DNA of 64,000 bases from Bradyrhizobium sp. U87765 SZCCT0048 (GCF_018131225.1 NZ_JAFCMM010000003.1:124001-188000), one strand, 5' to 3'; shown: positions 1-9,668, numbered from the stretch's first letter. Notes: generated by a model not told the origin, from the letters alone. Program-made: numbers and translations.

Positions 1-42
1 GTAGCCTGCCGAACGGGCCGCGGGACCGAGCGCGAAAGCCAT
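1..42 (-). CDS. birA: Biotin--[acetyl-CoA-carboxylase] ligase, first 14 codons only (partial)
   Basis: An ATG at 42 on the minus strand overlaps the nuoN stop by one base (TGATG) and the frame stays open to the window edge. The visible peptide, MAFALGPAARSAGY, resembles the amino terminus of BirA proteins that follow nuoN in Bradyrhizobium-type genomes. BirA attaches biotin to the carrier domain of acetyl-CoA carboxylase. Only 14 residues are visible, so the call rests on position and a short N-terminal match; the translational coupling to nuoN is seen directly. Confidence 0.55.
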   Translation of the reverse strand, partial: MAFALGPAARSAGY

Positions 43-1481
43 CAGAACAGGGACTTCGCCGCTGCCGTCGCCACGCTGACGAGCGGCGCCGGATAGACGA
101 AGAACAGCAGGTTGAAGGTGCCGGCGATCGCCAGCACCGCACGCAGCTCGACGCGTACCGGATCGACCGCGCCGGCCGGCTCGTCGAAGTACATCGTCTT
201 GATGATGCTGAGATAGTAGAACGCGCCCACGACGCTGGTCAGCACGCCGATCACCGCCAGCGCGAACAGGCCGGACTTGATGGCGGCCAGGAACACGTAG
301 AACTTGGCGAAGAAGCCGGCGAGCGGCGGAATGCCGGCGAGCGAAAACAGCAGCATCGCGAAGAAGAACGCCAGCAGCGGATTGGTGCGCGCAAGCCCGG
401 CGAAATCCGAGATGTTCTCGACAGCCTGGCCGTTGCGCTTCATCGCCAGGATCACCGAGAACGACGCCAGCGTCATCGCCACGTAGATGGCGATATAGAT
501 CAGCACGCCCTGCGCGCCTTCCTGCGTCCCCGACGCGAGGCCGACGAGCGCGAAGCCCATATGGCCGATCGAGGAATACGCCATCAGGCGCTTGATGTTC
601 TTCTGGCCGATGGCGGCGAACGAGCCCAGCGCCATCGAGGCGATGGCGACGAACACCACGATCTGCTGCCACTGCGCCGTCACGCCCGGGAATGCGGTCA
701 GCGTCACGCGGGTGAACACCGCGAGCGCGGCGACCTTCGGGGCCGAGGCGAAGAACGCGGTCACCGGCGTCGGGGCGCCCTCATAGACGTCCGGCGTCCA
801 CATGTGGAACGGCACGGCCGACACCTTGAAGCACAGGCCGGCGAGCAGGAACACGATGCCGAACACCACGCCGGTGCTGCCGCCCTTGGCGGCCACCGCG
901 ATGCCGGCGAAACTGACGGTGCCGGAGAAGCCGTAGATCAGCGAGGCGCCGTACAGCAGCATGCCGGACGACAGCGCGCCGAGCACGAAGTACTTGAGGC
1001 CCGCCTCGGTCGACTTGGCATCGTCACGATGGCTCGCCGCCACGACGTAGAGCGCCAGCGACATCAGCTCGAGGCCGAGATAGAGCACGATCAGGTCGGC
1101 GGCCGAGATCAGCACCAGCATGCCGACGGTCGACAGCAGGATCAGGATCGCGAACTCGAAGATCCGCCGCGACGGATCGGACAGGAATTCGCGCGACAGG
1201 ATCAGCGCGGTGCCCGAGCCGATCAGGGCCAGGATCTTCAGGAAGCGCGCGAAGTCGTCGACGACGAAACTGCCGTTGAAGGTCACGAGCTTTCCGGCCG
1301 GCAGCCACAGCACCAGCGCGCCGGTGAGGATCAGCAGCAGCACCGCCAGCACGCTGATCGTGCCCGTGGTCTGCGGGCCGCGATAGGCGCCGATCATCAG
1401 GAGCAGCATCGCCCCCAGCGCCAGCACGATCTCCGGCACGACAGGAAGCAGGGAATATCCGGCGAAAGTCATGAGGTTCAA
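42..1481 (-). CDS. nuoN: NADH-quinone oxidoreductase subunit N
   Basis: Membrane subunit N of complex I, one of three antiporter-like subunits that move protons in step with NADH:quinone electron transfer. The 479-residue length is normal and the protein is hydrophobic throughout, about 14 helices expected. The Proton_antipo_M signature is present: Glu138 (GLELMSL), Lys219 (CFKVSAVPFH), the HMWTPDVYEGAPTPV segment at 226-240, and Lys249 in the next helix. It is the last nuo gene of the operon, 19 bases after nuoM, and its stop overlaps the birA start. The first ATG was chosen; a second Met lies at residue 4. Confidence 0.97.
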   Translation of the reverse strand: MNLMTFAGYSLLPVVPEIVLALGAMLLLMIGAYRGPQTTGTISVLAVLLLILTGALVLWLPAGKLVTFNGSFVVDDFARFLKILALIGSGTALILSREFLSDPSRRIFEFAILILLSTVGMLVLISAADLIVLYLGLELMSLALYVVAASHRDDAKSTEAGLKYFVLGALSSGMLLYGASLIYGFSGTVSFAGIAVAAKGGSTGVVFGIVFLLAGLCFKVSAVPFHMWTPDVYEGAPTPVTAFFASAPKVAALAVFTRVTLTAFPGVTAQWQQIVVFVAIASMALGSFAAIGQKNIKRLMAYSSIGHMGFALVGLASGTQEGAQGVLIYIAIYVAMTLASFSVILAMKRNGQAVENISDFAGLARTNPLLAFFFAMLLFSLAGIPPLAGFFAKFYVFLAAIKSGLFALAVIGVLTSVVGAFYYLSIIKTMYFDEPAGAVDPVRVELRAVLAIAGTFNLLFFVYPAPLVSVATAAAKSLF

Positions 1482-1500
1482 TCCCGATCCGTCGACGCGG

Positions 1501-3006
1501 TCATGGCAGCGCGGCCGCCTTCACGGCCGTGATCGCCTGGCTGTAATTGGTCACGAGTTGCTGGACCGACGCCGACGAGATGTCGAGCACCGGCTTGGGA
1601 TAGACGCCGAACAGGATGGTCAGCACGACCAGCGGCATCAGCAGCACGCCCTCGCGCAGGGTGATATCCTTGATCGAGGCCAGCGACGGCTTCGTCAGCG
1701 CGCCGAACACCACCTTGCGGTAGAGCCACAACGCATAGGCGGCCGACAGGATCACGCCCAGGGTCGCGAAGAACGCGGTCGCGGTGCTGACCTTGAAGGT
1801 GCCCAGCAGCGTCAGGAACTCGCCGACGAAGCCCGAGGTGCCCGGCAGGCCGACATTGGCCATCGTGAACACCATGAAGGCGAAGGCGTAGAGCGGCATG
1901 CGGTTGACGAGGCCGCCATAGGCGGCGATCTCGCGGGTGTGCAGGCGGTCGTAGACCACGCCGACGCAGAGGAACAGCGCGCCCGAGACGATGCCGTGCG
2001 ACACCATCTGGAACACGCCGCCGGCGATGCCCTGCGTCGTGCCCGCGAAGATGCCCATGGTGACGAAGCCCATGTGCGCGACCGACGAATAGGCGATCAG
2101 CTTCTTGATGTCCTCCTGCATGAGGGCCACCAGCGAGGTGTAGACGATCGCGATCACCGAGAGCGTGTAGACCAGCGGCGCGAAGTCATGCGACGCCAGC
2201 GGGAACATCGGCAGCGAGAAGCGCAGGAAGCCGTAGCCGCCCATCTTCAGCAGGATGGCCGCGAGGACCACCGAGCCTGCGGTCGGCGCCTCGACGTGGG
2301 CGTCCGGCAGCCAGGTGTGCACCGGCCACATCGGCATCTTCACCGCGAACGAGGCGAAGAACGCCAACCATGCCCAGGTCTGCAGGCTGCGCGGCACGGC
2401 GGTGTGCATCAGCGTCGGGATGTCGGTGGTGCCGGCATTCCAGTACAGCGCCATGATGGCGAGCAGCATCAGCACCGAGCCGAGCAGCGTGTAGAGGAAG
2501 AACTTGAAGCTGGCATAGACCCGGCGCGGACCGCCCCAGACGCCGATGATCAGGAACATCGGGATCAGGCCGCCCTCGAAGAACAGGTAGAACAGCACGA
2601 GGTCGAGCGCCGAGAAGGTGCCGACCATGAGCGTTTCCAGCACCAGGAACGCCATCATGTATTCGCGCACCCGCATCGTCACCGACTTCCAGCTGGCGAC
2701 GATACAGAACGGCATCAAGGCGGTGGTCAGGATGACGAACGGCAGCGAAATGCCGTCGACGCCCATGTGGTAGTTGATCGCCTGGGCGAGCCAGGGACCC
2801 TTCTCCTCGAACTGGAATCCGGCTTGCGACGGATCGAACCGCCAGACCAGCACCAGAGACACCGCGAAGGTGACGAGCGTGGTCCACAGCGCGATCCAGC
2901 GCGAATTTCGCCTGGCGGCTTCGTCGTCACCCCGGCTGAGATAGACCAGGATGGCGCCGACGAGCGGCAGGAAGGTGACGACCGAAAGAACGGGCCAGGT
3001 AGTCAT
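1501..3006 (-). CDS. nuoM: NADH-quinone oxidoreductase subunit M
   Basis: Antiporter-like membrane subunit M of complex I, 501 residues as expected. Conserved charged residues of the proton path are visible: Glu144 in LFFEGGLIP, Lys223 in AVKMP, the HTWLPDAHVEAPTAGSV segment at 230-246 and Lys254 in ILLKMGG. The amino terminus (MTTWPVLSVVTFLPLVGA) is typical of the family. It begins one base after the nuoL stop codon, so translation is probably coupled. Confidence 0.97.
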   Translation of the reverse strand: MTTWPVLSVVTFLPLVGAILVYLSRGDDEAARRNSRWIALWTTLVTFAVSLVLVWRFDPSQAGFQFEEKGPWLAQAINYHMGVDGISLPFVILTTALMPFCIVASWKSVTMRVREYMMAFLVLETLMVGTFSALDLVLFYLFFEGGLIPMFLIIGVWGGPRRVYASFKFFLYTLLGSVLMLLAIMALYWNAGTTDIPTLMHTAVPRSLQTWAWLAFFASFAVKMPMWPVHTWLPDAHVEAPTAGSVVLAAILLKMGGYGFLRFSLPMFPLASHDFAPLVYTLSVIAIVYTSLVALMQEDIKKLIAYSSVAHMGFVTMGIFAGTTQGIAGGVFQMVSHGIVSGALFLCVGVVYDRLHTREIAAYGGLVNRMPLYAFAFMVFTMANVGLPGTSGFVGEFLTLLGTFKVSTATAFFATLGVILSAAYALWLYRKVVFGALTKPSLASIKDITLREGVLLMPLVVLTILFGVYPKPVLDISSASVQQLVTNYSQAITAVKAAALP

Positions 3007-5079
3007 TTATTGGCCCCCGAGACCGAAAATGAACCAGGTGATGAGACCTGCGACACCGATCAGCATCGCGAAGGCATAGTGATAGAGGTATCCGCTCTGG
3101 AGGCGGACGGCGCCGCGGGTGACGTCCAGCACCCGCGCGGCGATCCCGTCGGGGCCGAGCCCGTCGATGGTCGCGCCGTCGCCCTTCTTCCAGAGGAAAT
3201 AACCGAGGCGCTTCGCCGGGCGCACGAACAGGAAGTCGTAGAGCTCGTCGAAGTACCACTTGTTGAGCAGGAAGCGGTACAGCAGCGGATGGTCGTTGGC
3301 GAGCTCCACCGGCAGGTACGGCTTGCTGATGTAGAACAGGTAGGAGATCAGGAAGCCGCCGACCATCATGATGAACGGCAACCAGCCGATCAGCGCCGGG
3401 ATGTGGTGCATCTCCTCGAGGATATGCGGCTTCATCTTCAACGCTTCGCGGAAGAACTCCTCGACGCCATGGCCGGCGAACAGCTCCTTGAACGGAAAGC
3501 CGGCAAGGATCGAGCCGGCCGCCAGCACCGCCAGCGGGATCAGCATGACGATCGGGCTCTCATGCGCCGCGTCGTAATGCTTGCGGTCGTGCGGTTCGCC
3601 GAAGAACGTCTTGAACACCAGACGCCAGGAATAGAACGACGTCAGGCCGGCGGCGATCACCGTGGCGAGGAAAGCGTAGAGCGCGAACGGATTGTGAGCG
3701 ACGTACGCGGACTCGATGATCGCATCCTTGGAGTAGTAGCCCGCGAAGAACGGGAACCCGGTCAGCGCCAGGGTTCCCACCCCCATCATGAAGAAAGTGA
3801 AGGGAATCTTGCGCCACAGACCGCCCATCTTGCGGATGTCCTGCTCGTGGTGCATCGCGTGGATCACCGAGCCCGAGCCCAGGAACAGCAGCGCCTTGAA
3901 GAAGGCGTGGGTGAACAGGTGGAAGATGCCGACCGAGTAGGCCCCTGCCCCGAGCGCGACAAACATGTAGCCGAGCTGCGAACAGGTCGAGTAGGCGACG
4001 ATGCGCTTGATGTCGTTCTGCACGAGGCCGATGGTCGCCGCGAACAGCGCTGTGGTGCCGCCGATCAGCATGACGAAGGCCTGCGCCGTCGGCGCCAGCT
4101 CGAACAGCGGCGACAGCCGCGCCACCATGAACACGCCTGCCGTCACCATGGTCGCGGCATGAATGAGGGCCGAGACCGGGGTCGGGCCCTCCATGGCGTC
4201 CGGCAACCAGGTGTGCAGCAGGAACTGGGCCGACTTGCCCATCGCGCCCATGAACAGCAGCAGGCAGGTTAGCGTCAGCGCGTCGATGTCGTGACCGAAC
4301 AGATGGATGGTCTTGCCGACGAGGCCCGGCGCGGCGCCGAAGATGGTGTCGAAATCGGTCGAGCCGACCAGCGCGAAGATCGCGAAGATGCCGAGCGAGA
4401 AGCCGAAGTCGCCGACGCGGTTGACCACGAACGCCTTGATGGCGGCGGCATTGGCCGTCGGCTTCTGGAACCAGAAGCCGATCAGCAGGTAGCTCGCCAG
4501 ACCGACGCCTTCCCAGCCGAAGAACATCTGCACCAGGTTGTCGGAGGTCACCAGCATCAGCATGGCGAAGGTGAACAGCGACAGGTAGGCCATGAACCGC
4601 GGCCGGTTCGGATCCTCGTGCATGTACCCGATCGAATACAGGTGCACGAGCGCCGACACGGTGTTCACCACCACCAGCATGACGGCGGTCAGCGTATCGA
4701 CGCGCAGCGTCCAGAAGACGTTGAGTTCGCCGGAGTTGATCCAGGGCAGCAGCACGATACGGGCGTCGTGATGCCCGAAGCCGACGCCGACGAAGGTCAC
4801 CCAGGACAAGCCCGCAGCGATCAGCAGCAGCGTCGTGGTGATGATCTCGGCCGCGCGCGAACCGGCGGCCGGCGGCTCGACCGGGCCATGGTCGTCGTGA
4901 CCGTGATCGTCGTGGCCGTGATCGTCATGCGCGGCATGGGCATGGGCGCCATGATCGCCATGCGCGTCGCCATGGTCGATGTCGTCGCCGCTCGGATTGC
5001 GCGCATGCGCACCGAACAGCGTGATCAGACCGGCGAGGATCGCGCCCAGCAGTGGCAGGAAAACAATGGCCTGAATCAT
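3007..5079 (-). CDS. nuoL: NADH-quinone oxidoreductase subunit L with His/Asp-rich loop
   Basis: Distal antiporter-like subunit L of complex I, 690 residues, with the carboxy-terminal lateral helix region expected of NuoL. Glu190 (FFGWEGVGLASY), Lys282 (GKSAQFLL) and the HTWLPDAMEGPTPVSALIH segment from 289 carry the proton-pump signature. Residues 31-65, between the first two membrane segments, form a loop with 11 histidines and many aspartates, including three tandem HDDHG pentapeptides at 51-65. The canonical NuoL of Escherichia coli lacks such a loop. The gene lies 6 bases after nuoK in the operon. Confidence 0.97.
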   Translation of the reverse strand: MIQAIVFLPLLGAILAGLITLFGAHARNPSGDDIDHGDAHGDHGAHAHAAHDDHGHDDHGHDDHGPVEPPAAGSRAAEIITTTLLLIAAGLSWVTFVGVGFGHHDARIVLLPWINSGELNVFWTLRVDTLTAVMLVVVNTVSALVHLYSIGYMHEDPNRPRFMAYLSLFTFAMLMLVTSDNLVQMFFGWEGVGLASYLLIGFWFQKPTANAAAIKAFVVNRVGDFGFSLGIFAIFALVGSTDFDTIFGAAPGLVGKTIHLFGHDIDALTLTCLLLFMGAMGKSAQFLLHTWLPDAMEGPTPVSALIHAATMVTAGVFMVARLSPLFELAPTAQAFVMLIGGTTALFAATIGLVQNDIKRIVAYSTCSQLGYMFVALGAGAYSVGIFHLFTHAFFKALLFLGSGSVIHAMHHEQDIRKMGGLWRKIPFTFFMMGVGTLALTGFPFFAGYYSKDAIIESAYVAHNPFALYAFLATVIAAGLTSFYSWRLVFKTFFGEPHDRKHYDAAHESPIVMLIPLAVLAAGSILAGFPFKELFAGHGVEEFFREALKMKPHILEEMHHIPALIGWLPFIMMVGGFLISYLFYISKPYLPVELANDHPLLYRFLLNKWYFDELYDFLFVRPAKRLGYFLWKKGDGATIDGLGPDGIAARVLDVTRGAVRLQSGYLYHYAFAMLIGVAGLITWFIFGLGGQ

Positions 5080-5085
5080 CCGCCG

Positions 5086-5394
5086 TCAGCCCTTCATCAG
5101 ATTGATGTCTTCGACCGCGATCGAACCGCGGTTGCGATAGAACACCACCAGCACGGCCAGGCCGATCGCCGCTTCCGCCGCCGCAACGGTCAGAACCAGC
5201 AGCGCGTACACCTGCCCGACAATGTCGTTGAGGAACGTCGAGAACGCCACCAGGTTGATGTTGACGGCGAGCAGGATCAGCTCGACCGACATCAGGATGA
5301 CGATGACATTCTTGCGGTTGAGGAAGATGCCGAGAATGCCCAGCGTGAACAGGATCGCGGCGACCGCGAGATAGTGTCCGAGGCCGATCGTCAT
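5086..5394 (-). CDS. nuoK: NADH-quinone oxidoreductase subunit K
   Basis: Small three-helix complex I subunit, 102 residues from the ATG at 5394. The conserved membrane glutamates are Glu38 (LMSVELILL) and Glu74 (AAAEAAIGLA), part of the central hydrophilic axis. A GTG three codons upstream would also be in frame, but the ATG overlaps the nuoJ stop as ATGA, has a GGAAGGGTGGG ribosome site before it, and gives the usual MTIGLGHYL terminus. Confidence 0.96.
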   Translation of the reverse strand: MTIGLGHYLAVAAILFTLGILGIFLNRKNVIVILMSVELILLAVNINLVAFSTFLNDIVGQVYALLVLTVAAAEAAIGLAVLVVFYRNRGSIAVEDINLMKG

Positions 5395-6029
5395 CGCACC
5401 CACCCTTCCGCATCGGCGTCCTGCAGGCCCTGCCCCGGCGCCACCTTGCGCACTTCCATCGCCAGCGCCTTGGTGCGCGCGTTCTGCACCGGAATGCTCT
5501 GCCGCTTGACGCTCGCCTTGTGGCGCAGCGTCAGCACGATGGCGCCGATCATGGCGACCAGCAGCACCGCACCGGCGAGCTGGAAGTAGTGCACATACTT
5601 CGTATAGAGCACGAGGCCGAGCGCCTCGGCGTTGGTCACGTTCGCCGGGATCGGCGCCGCCACCGACTTGGTCAGGGTCGGGCTGATCACCCAGCCGCCG
5701 ACCACGAGCAGCAGTTCGGCGAGGAAGATCGCGCCGATCACGAGGCCGATCGGCAGGTACTCGAGGAAGCCCTGCTTGAGCTCGGCGAAGTCGACGTCGA
5801 GCATCATGATCACGAACAGGAACAGCACCGCCACGGCGCCGACATAGACCACGATCAGGATCATGGCCAGGAACTCGGCGCCCAGCAGTACGAACAGACC
5901 CGCGGCGTTGACGAACGCCAGGATCAGGAACAGCACCGAGTGGACGGGATTGCGCGAGGCGATCACCATCACCGCCGAAGCGACGCAGATGCCCGCGAAC
6001 AGATAGAAGAACAGCGCCGGAAGGATCAT
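5391..6029 (-). CDS. nuoJ: NADH-quinone oxidoreductase subunit J
   Basis: Five-helix membrane subunit J of complex I, 212 residues. The start MILPALFFYLFAG and the following ASRNPVHSVLFLILAF segment are characteristic of bacterial NuoJ, as is the VYVGAVAVLFLFVIMML helix that contributes to the E-channel. The carboxy-terminal tail after the last helix is charged and cytoplasmic. It follows nuoI by 9 bases and its stop overlaps the nuoK start. Confidence 0.96.
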   Translation of the reverse strand: MILPALFFYLFAGICVASAVMVIASRNPVHSVLFLILAFVNAAGLFVLLGAEFLAMILIVVYVGAVAVLFLFVIMMLDVDFAELKQGFLEYLPIGLVIGAIFLAELLLVVGGWVISPTLTKSVAAPIPANVTNAEALGLVLYTKYVHYFQLAGAVLLVAMIGAIVLTLRHKASVKRQSIPVQNARTKALAMEVRKVAPGQGLQDADAEGWVR

Positions 6030-6038
6030 CCTGTCACC

Positions 6039-6527
6039 TCACCGGTACGGCGCATCGAGCGCGATGCTCTTGGCGATTTCGCGCTCCCAGCGGTCGCCGT
6101 TCGCGAGCAGCTTGGCCTTGTCATAGAACAGCTCCTCGCGGGTCTCGGTGGCGAACTCGAAGTTCGGCCCCTCGACGATGGCATCGACCGGACACGCTTC
6201 CTGGCACAGCCCGCAGTAGATGCACTTCACCATGTCGATGTCGTAACGCACCGTGCGGCGGGTGCCGTCGTTGCGGCGCGGGCCGGCCTCGATGGTGATG
6301 GCCTGCGCCGGGCAGACCGCCTCGCACAACTTGCAGGCGATGCAGCGTTCCTCGCCGTTGGGATAGCGGCGCAGCGCATGCTCGCCGCGGAAACGGGGCG
6401 AGATCGGCCCCTTCTCGAACGGATAGTTCAGCGTCGGCTTCGGCTTGAAGAAATAGCGCATGGCGAGGAAGAACGCCGAGACGAATTCCTTCAGGAGCAG
6501 CGAACGGGTTGCGGTTGCGACACTCAT
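6039..6527 (-). CDS. nuoI: NADH-quinone oxidoreductase subunit I (2x[4Fe-4S])
   Basis: Peripheral-arm subunit carrying clusters N6a and N6b, which relay electrons toward N2. Two CxxCxxCxxxCP motifs are visible, Cys62/65/68/72 (CIACKLCEAVCP) and Cys102/105/108/112 (CIYCGLCQEACP). The reading frame is open far upstream into nuoH, but the real start is the ATG at 6527, which overlaps the nuoH stop as ATGA and gives a 162-residue protein of normal length. Confidence 0.96.
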   Translation of the reverse strand: MSVATATRSLLLKEFVSAFFLAMRYFFKPKPTLNYPFEKGPISPRFRGEHALRRYPNGEERCIACKLCEAVCPAQAITIEAGPRRNDGTRRTVRYDIDMVKCIYCGLCQEACPVDAIVEGPNFEFATETREELFYDKAKLLANGDRWEREIAKSIALDAPYR

Positions 6528-7591
6528 CAGAGCCTCACTAGCGGCGCGACGAACTGCACGTACGCCGCGACAATCACGACCATGACCAGCGAGATCGGCA
6601 GGAACACCTTCCAGCCCAGCCGCATCAGCTGGTCGTAGCGATAACGGGGCACGATCGCCTTGGCCATCGCGAACAGGAAAAACATGAACAGCAGCTTGAG
6701 CACGAACCAGATCACGCCCGGCACCCAGTTGAAGGGCGGCAGGTCGACCGGCGGCAGCCAGCCGCCCATGAACAGGATCGCGCCCATCGCGCACATCGTG
6801 GCGATGGCGACGTATTCGCCGAGCATGAACATCATGTACGGCGTCGAGCCGTACTCGACCATGAAGCCGGCAACGAGTTCGGACTCCGCCTCGACGAGAT
6901 CGAACGGCGGACGGTTGGTCTCGGCCAGCGCCGAGACATAGAAGATCACGAACAGCGGCAACAGCGGCAGCCAGTACCAGTTCAGGATGGTCAGCCACGG
7001 CAGGCCGACCAGGCTGGCAAGGCCGCGCGTATGCTGCGCCTCGACGATCGCCGTCAGGTTCAGCGAGCCGACGCACAGCAGCACGCAGATGATGACGAAG
7101 CCGATCGAGACTTCGTAGGACACCATCTGGGCGGCAGAGCGCAGCGCGGCGAGGAACGGATACTTCGAGTTCGACGCCCAGCCGGCCATGATGATGCCGT
7201 AGATCGACAGCGACGAGATCGCGAAGATGTAGAGCACGCCGACATTGATGTCGGCGATCACCCAGCCGAGGTTGACGGGGATCACCGCCCAGGCGGCCAG
7301 CGCCAGCACGCAGGAGACGAGCGGCGCGAGCAGGAACACGCCCTTGTTCGCGCCCGCCGGGATCACCGGCTCCTTGAGCACGAACTTGAGGAGGTCGGCG
7401 AACGACTGCAGCAGGCCGAACGGCCCGACGACGTTGGGACCGCGGCGGATCTGCACCGCCGCCCAGATCTTGCGGTCGGCGAGCAGGATGTAGGCGATCC
7501 CGACCAGCAGGATGACCAGCAGCAGGACGCTCTGGGCCACCATGATGATCAGCGGCCACAACGTGCTGGTCCAGATTTCGGCGAAGGTCAT
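6527..7591 (-). CDS. nuoH: NADH-quinone oxidoreductase subunit H
   Basis: Eight-helix membrane subunit H, the anchor between the peripheral arm and the proton pumps and part of the quinone chamber. The 354-residue sequence carries the expected loop motifs: RKIWAAVQIRRGPNVVGPFGLLQSFADLLK early, the EVSIGF segment in mid-protein and AETNRPPFDLVEAESELVAGF late. It lies 4 bases after nuoG and its stop overlaps the nuoI start (ATGA). Confidence 0.97.
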   Translation of the reverse strand: MTFAEIWTSTLWPLIIMVAQSVLLLVILLVGIAYILLADRKIWAAVQIRRGPNVVGPFGLLQSFADLLKFVLKEPVIPAGANKGVFLLAPLVSCVLALAAWAVIPVNLGWVIADINVGVLYIFAISSLSIYGIIMAGWASNSKYPFLAALRSAAQMVSYEVSIGFVIICVLLCVGSLNLTAIVEAQHTRGLASLVGLPWLTILNWYWLPLLPLFVIFYVSALAETNRPPFDLVEAESELVAGFMVEYGSTPYMMFMLGEYVAIATMCAMGAILFMGGWLPPVDLPPFNWVPGVIWFVLKLLFMFFLFAMAKAIVPRYRYDQLMRLGWKVFLPISLVMVVIVAAYVQFVAPLVRL

Positions 7592-7595
7592 CGAC

Positions 7596-9668
7596 TTACT
7601 CCGCTGCGGTCAGAACGCGGCCCGCGGCGAGGCGCGAACACTCGGCCATCACGGCGGACGCCCGGGCGATGGGATTGGTCATGTAGAAGTCCTCGACCGG
7701 CGAGTGGAAACCGGCCTTGTCGATGCTGCCGCCGCGCGACGCCAGCGTGCGAACGCCGGCGGCATCGGCCGGCTCGATCTGACCGACGCGCGTCAGGTGC
7801 GGCACGGCCTTGAACAGCGCCTGGCGCAGCGCGCCGAGGGAATCGTAGGGCAGCCGCGCGCCGAGCACGTCGGACAGCGCGCGCAGGATCGCCCAGTCCT
7901 CGCGGGCATCGCCCGGCGGGAATGCGGCGCGGCTCGCCATCTGCACCCGGCCCTCGGTGTTGACGAACAGGCCGCTCTTCTCGGTGTAGGCCGCACCCGG
8001 CAGGATGACGTCGGCGCGATGGGCGCCGCGGTCGCCATGGGTGCCGATGTAGACGACGAAGGCGCCGTCAGCGACCTTGACCTCGTCGGCGCCGAGCAGG
8101 AACAGCACGTCGAGCGCGCCGGCCGCAGCCATCCGCGCGGCGTCGAGGCCGCCCTCGCCCGGCGTGAAGCCGATGTCGAGCGCGCCGACGCTGGACGCCG
8201 CCGGCTGCAGCACGGCGAAGCCGTTCCAGCCGTCCTTAATCGCTCCGATGTCCGCGGCGAACTTCGCTGCCTGGGCAACGACGGCGGCGCCATCGGCGCG
8301 ATCGATGGCGCCCGCGCCGACCAGCACGATCGGCGCCTTGGCGTTCTTGAGCACCTCGGCGAAAGCGAGCTTGCCGGCGGCGAGCTCGGCCAGGGTATCG
8401 GCGCCGGCGCCGAGATAATCATAGTCGTAGGTCAGATCGGCCTTGTCGCCGATCACCGCGACCTTGAGCTGGCCGGTGCGCCAGCGCTTGCGGATGCGGG
8501 CGTTGAGCACGGCCGCTTCCTTGCGCGGGTTGCTGCCGACGATCAGCAGCGCGTCGGCCTGCTCGAGGCCGGCAATGGTCGGATTGAAGACATACGATGC
8601 GCGGCCGGCCTTGCCGTCGAACGCGCCGTACTGGGTGGCGGTGTTGGCCGAGCCGAGCTGGCCGAGCAGCGCCTTCAGCGCATACATTTCTTCCACCGCG
8701 GCGAGATCGCCGGCGATGGCGCCAAGGCGCTTGGCGTCACGCCCCCTGACCTTGGCGGCAATGGCGGCGAACGCCTCCTGCCAGGTGGCCGGGCGCAGCT
8801 TGCCGTTGTCCCGCAGGTACGGCCGGTCGAGGCGCTGGGTGCGCAGGCCGTCGACGACATGACGGGTCTTGTCGGAGATCCACTCCTCGTTCACCGCTTC
8901 GTTGGCGCGCGGCAGGATGCGCATCACTTCGCGGCCGCGGGTATCGACGCGGATCGACGAGCCGATGGAATCCATCACGTCGATCGACTGGGTCTTGCCG
9001 AGCTCCCAGGGCCGCGCCGCGAAGGCGTAAGGCTTGGAGGTCAGCGCGCCCACCGGGCAGATATCGACGAGGTTGCCCTGCAGCTCGGAGGTCAGCGCGC
9101 TCTCGAGGTAGGACGTGATCTCCATGTCCTCGCCGCGGCCGGTGGCGCCCATCTCGGGAACGCCGCACACTTCCGTGGAGAAGCGCACGCAGCGGGTGCA
9201 CTGGATGCAGCGGGTCATCGACGTCTTGACCAGCGCGCCGAGGTACTTGTCTTCCACCGCACGCTTGTTCTCGGCGAAACGGCTGGTGTCGACGCCGTAA
9301 CCCATCGCCTGGTCCTGCAGGTCGCACTCGCCGCCCTGATCGCAGATCGGGCAGTCGAGCGGATGGTTGATCAGCAGGAACTCCATCACGCCTTCGCGCG
9401 CCTTCTTGACCATCGGCGAGCGGGTCGAGACCTCCGGCGGCTCGCCGTTGGGACCCGGCCGGCAGTCGCGCACGCCCCAGGCGCAGCTCGCGACCGGCTT
9501 CGGCGAGCCCTTCACCTCGACGAGGCACATGCGGCAGTTGCCGGCGATCGAAAGACGCTCGTGGTAACAGAAGCGCGGGATCTCGGCGCCGGCGGCCTCG
9601 CAGGCCTGCAGCAGCGTGTATTCCGCCGGAACTTCGATTTCCTTGCCGTCGATGAGAAGCTTCGTCAT
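7596..9668 (-). CDS. nuoG: NADH-quinone oxidoreductase subunit G
   Basis: Large iron-sulfur subunit of the electron-input arm, 690 residues. Ligands seen in order are Cys34/45/48/62 for the [2Fe-2S] cluster N1b, His102/Cys106/109/115 for N5 and Cys154/157/160/204 for N4. The remaining two thirds has the molybdopterin-oxidoreductase fold that in complex I is structural and without cofactor. It follows nuoF after an 81-base gap, the widest spacing inside the operon. Confidence 0.96.
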   Translation of the reverse strand: MTKLLIDGKEIEVPAEYTLLQACEAAGAEIPRFCYHERLSIAGNCRMCLVEVKGSPKPVASCAWGVRDCRPGPNGEPPEVSTRSPMVKKAREGVMEFLLINHPLDCPICDQGGECDLQDQAMGYGVDTSRFAENKRAVEDKYLGALVKTSMTRCIQCTRCVRFSTEVCGVPEMGATGRGEDMEITSYLESALTSELQGNLVDICPVGALTSKPYAFAARPWELGKTQSIDVMDSIGSSIRVDTRGREVMRILPRANEAVNEEWISDKTRHVVDGLRTQRLDRPYLRDNGKLRPATWQEAFAAIAAKVRGRDAKRLGAIAGDLAAVEEMYALKALLGQLGSANTATQYGAFDGKAGRASYVFNPTIAGLEQADALLIVGSNPRKEAAVLNARIRKRWRTGQLKVAVIGDKADLTYDYDYLGAGADTLAELAAGKLAFAEVLKNAKAPIVLVGAGAIDRADGAAVVAQAAKFAADIGAIKDGWNGFAVLQPAASSVGALDIGFTPGEGGLDAARMAAAGALDVLFLLGADEVKVADGAFVVYIGTHGDRGAHRADVILPGAAYTEKSGLFVNTEGRVQMASRAAFPPGDAREDWAILRALSDVLGARLPYDSLGALRQALFKAVPHLTRVGQIEPADAAGVRTLASRGGSIDKAGFHSPVEDFYMTNPIARASAVMAECSRLAAGRVLTAAE

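Noticed and set aside
1471..4272. Plus-strand open frame of over 900 codons opposite nuoM/nuoL, and similar long frames opposite nuoG/F, lon, the Wzz-like gene and others
   Set aside because: The translations are Arg/His/Gln/Glu-rich low-complexity, typical of the antisense frame of GC-rich genes, with no domains and no ribosome sites.
6528..7559. Long N-terminal extension of nuoI reaching through nuoH
   Set aside because: It is the shifted frame of nuoH; the ATGA overlap at 6527 and normal NuoI length fix the start.
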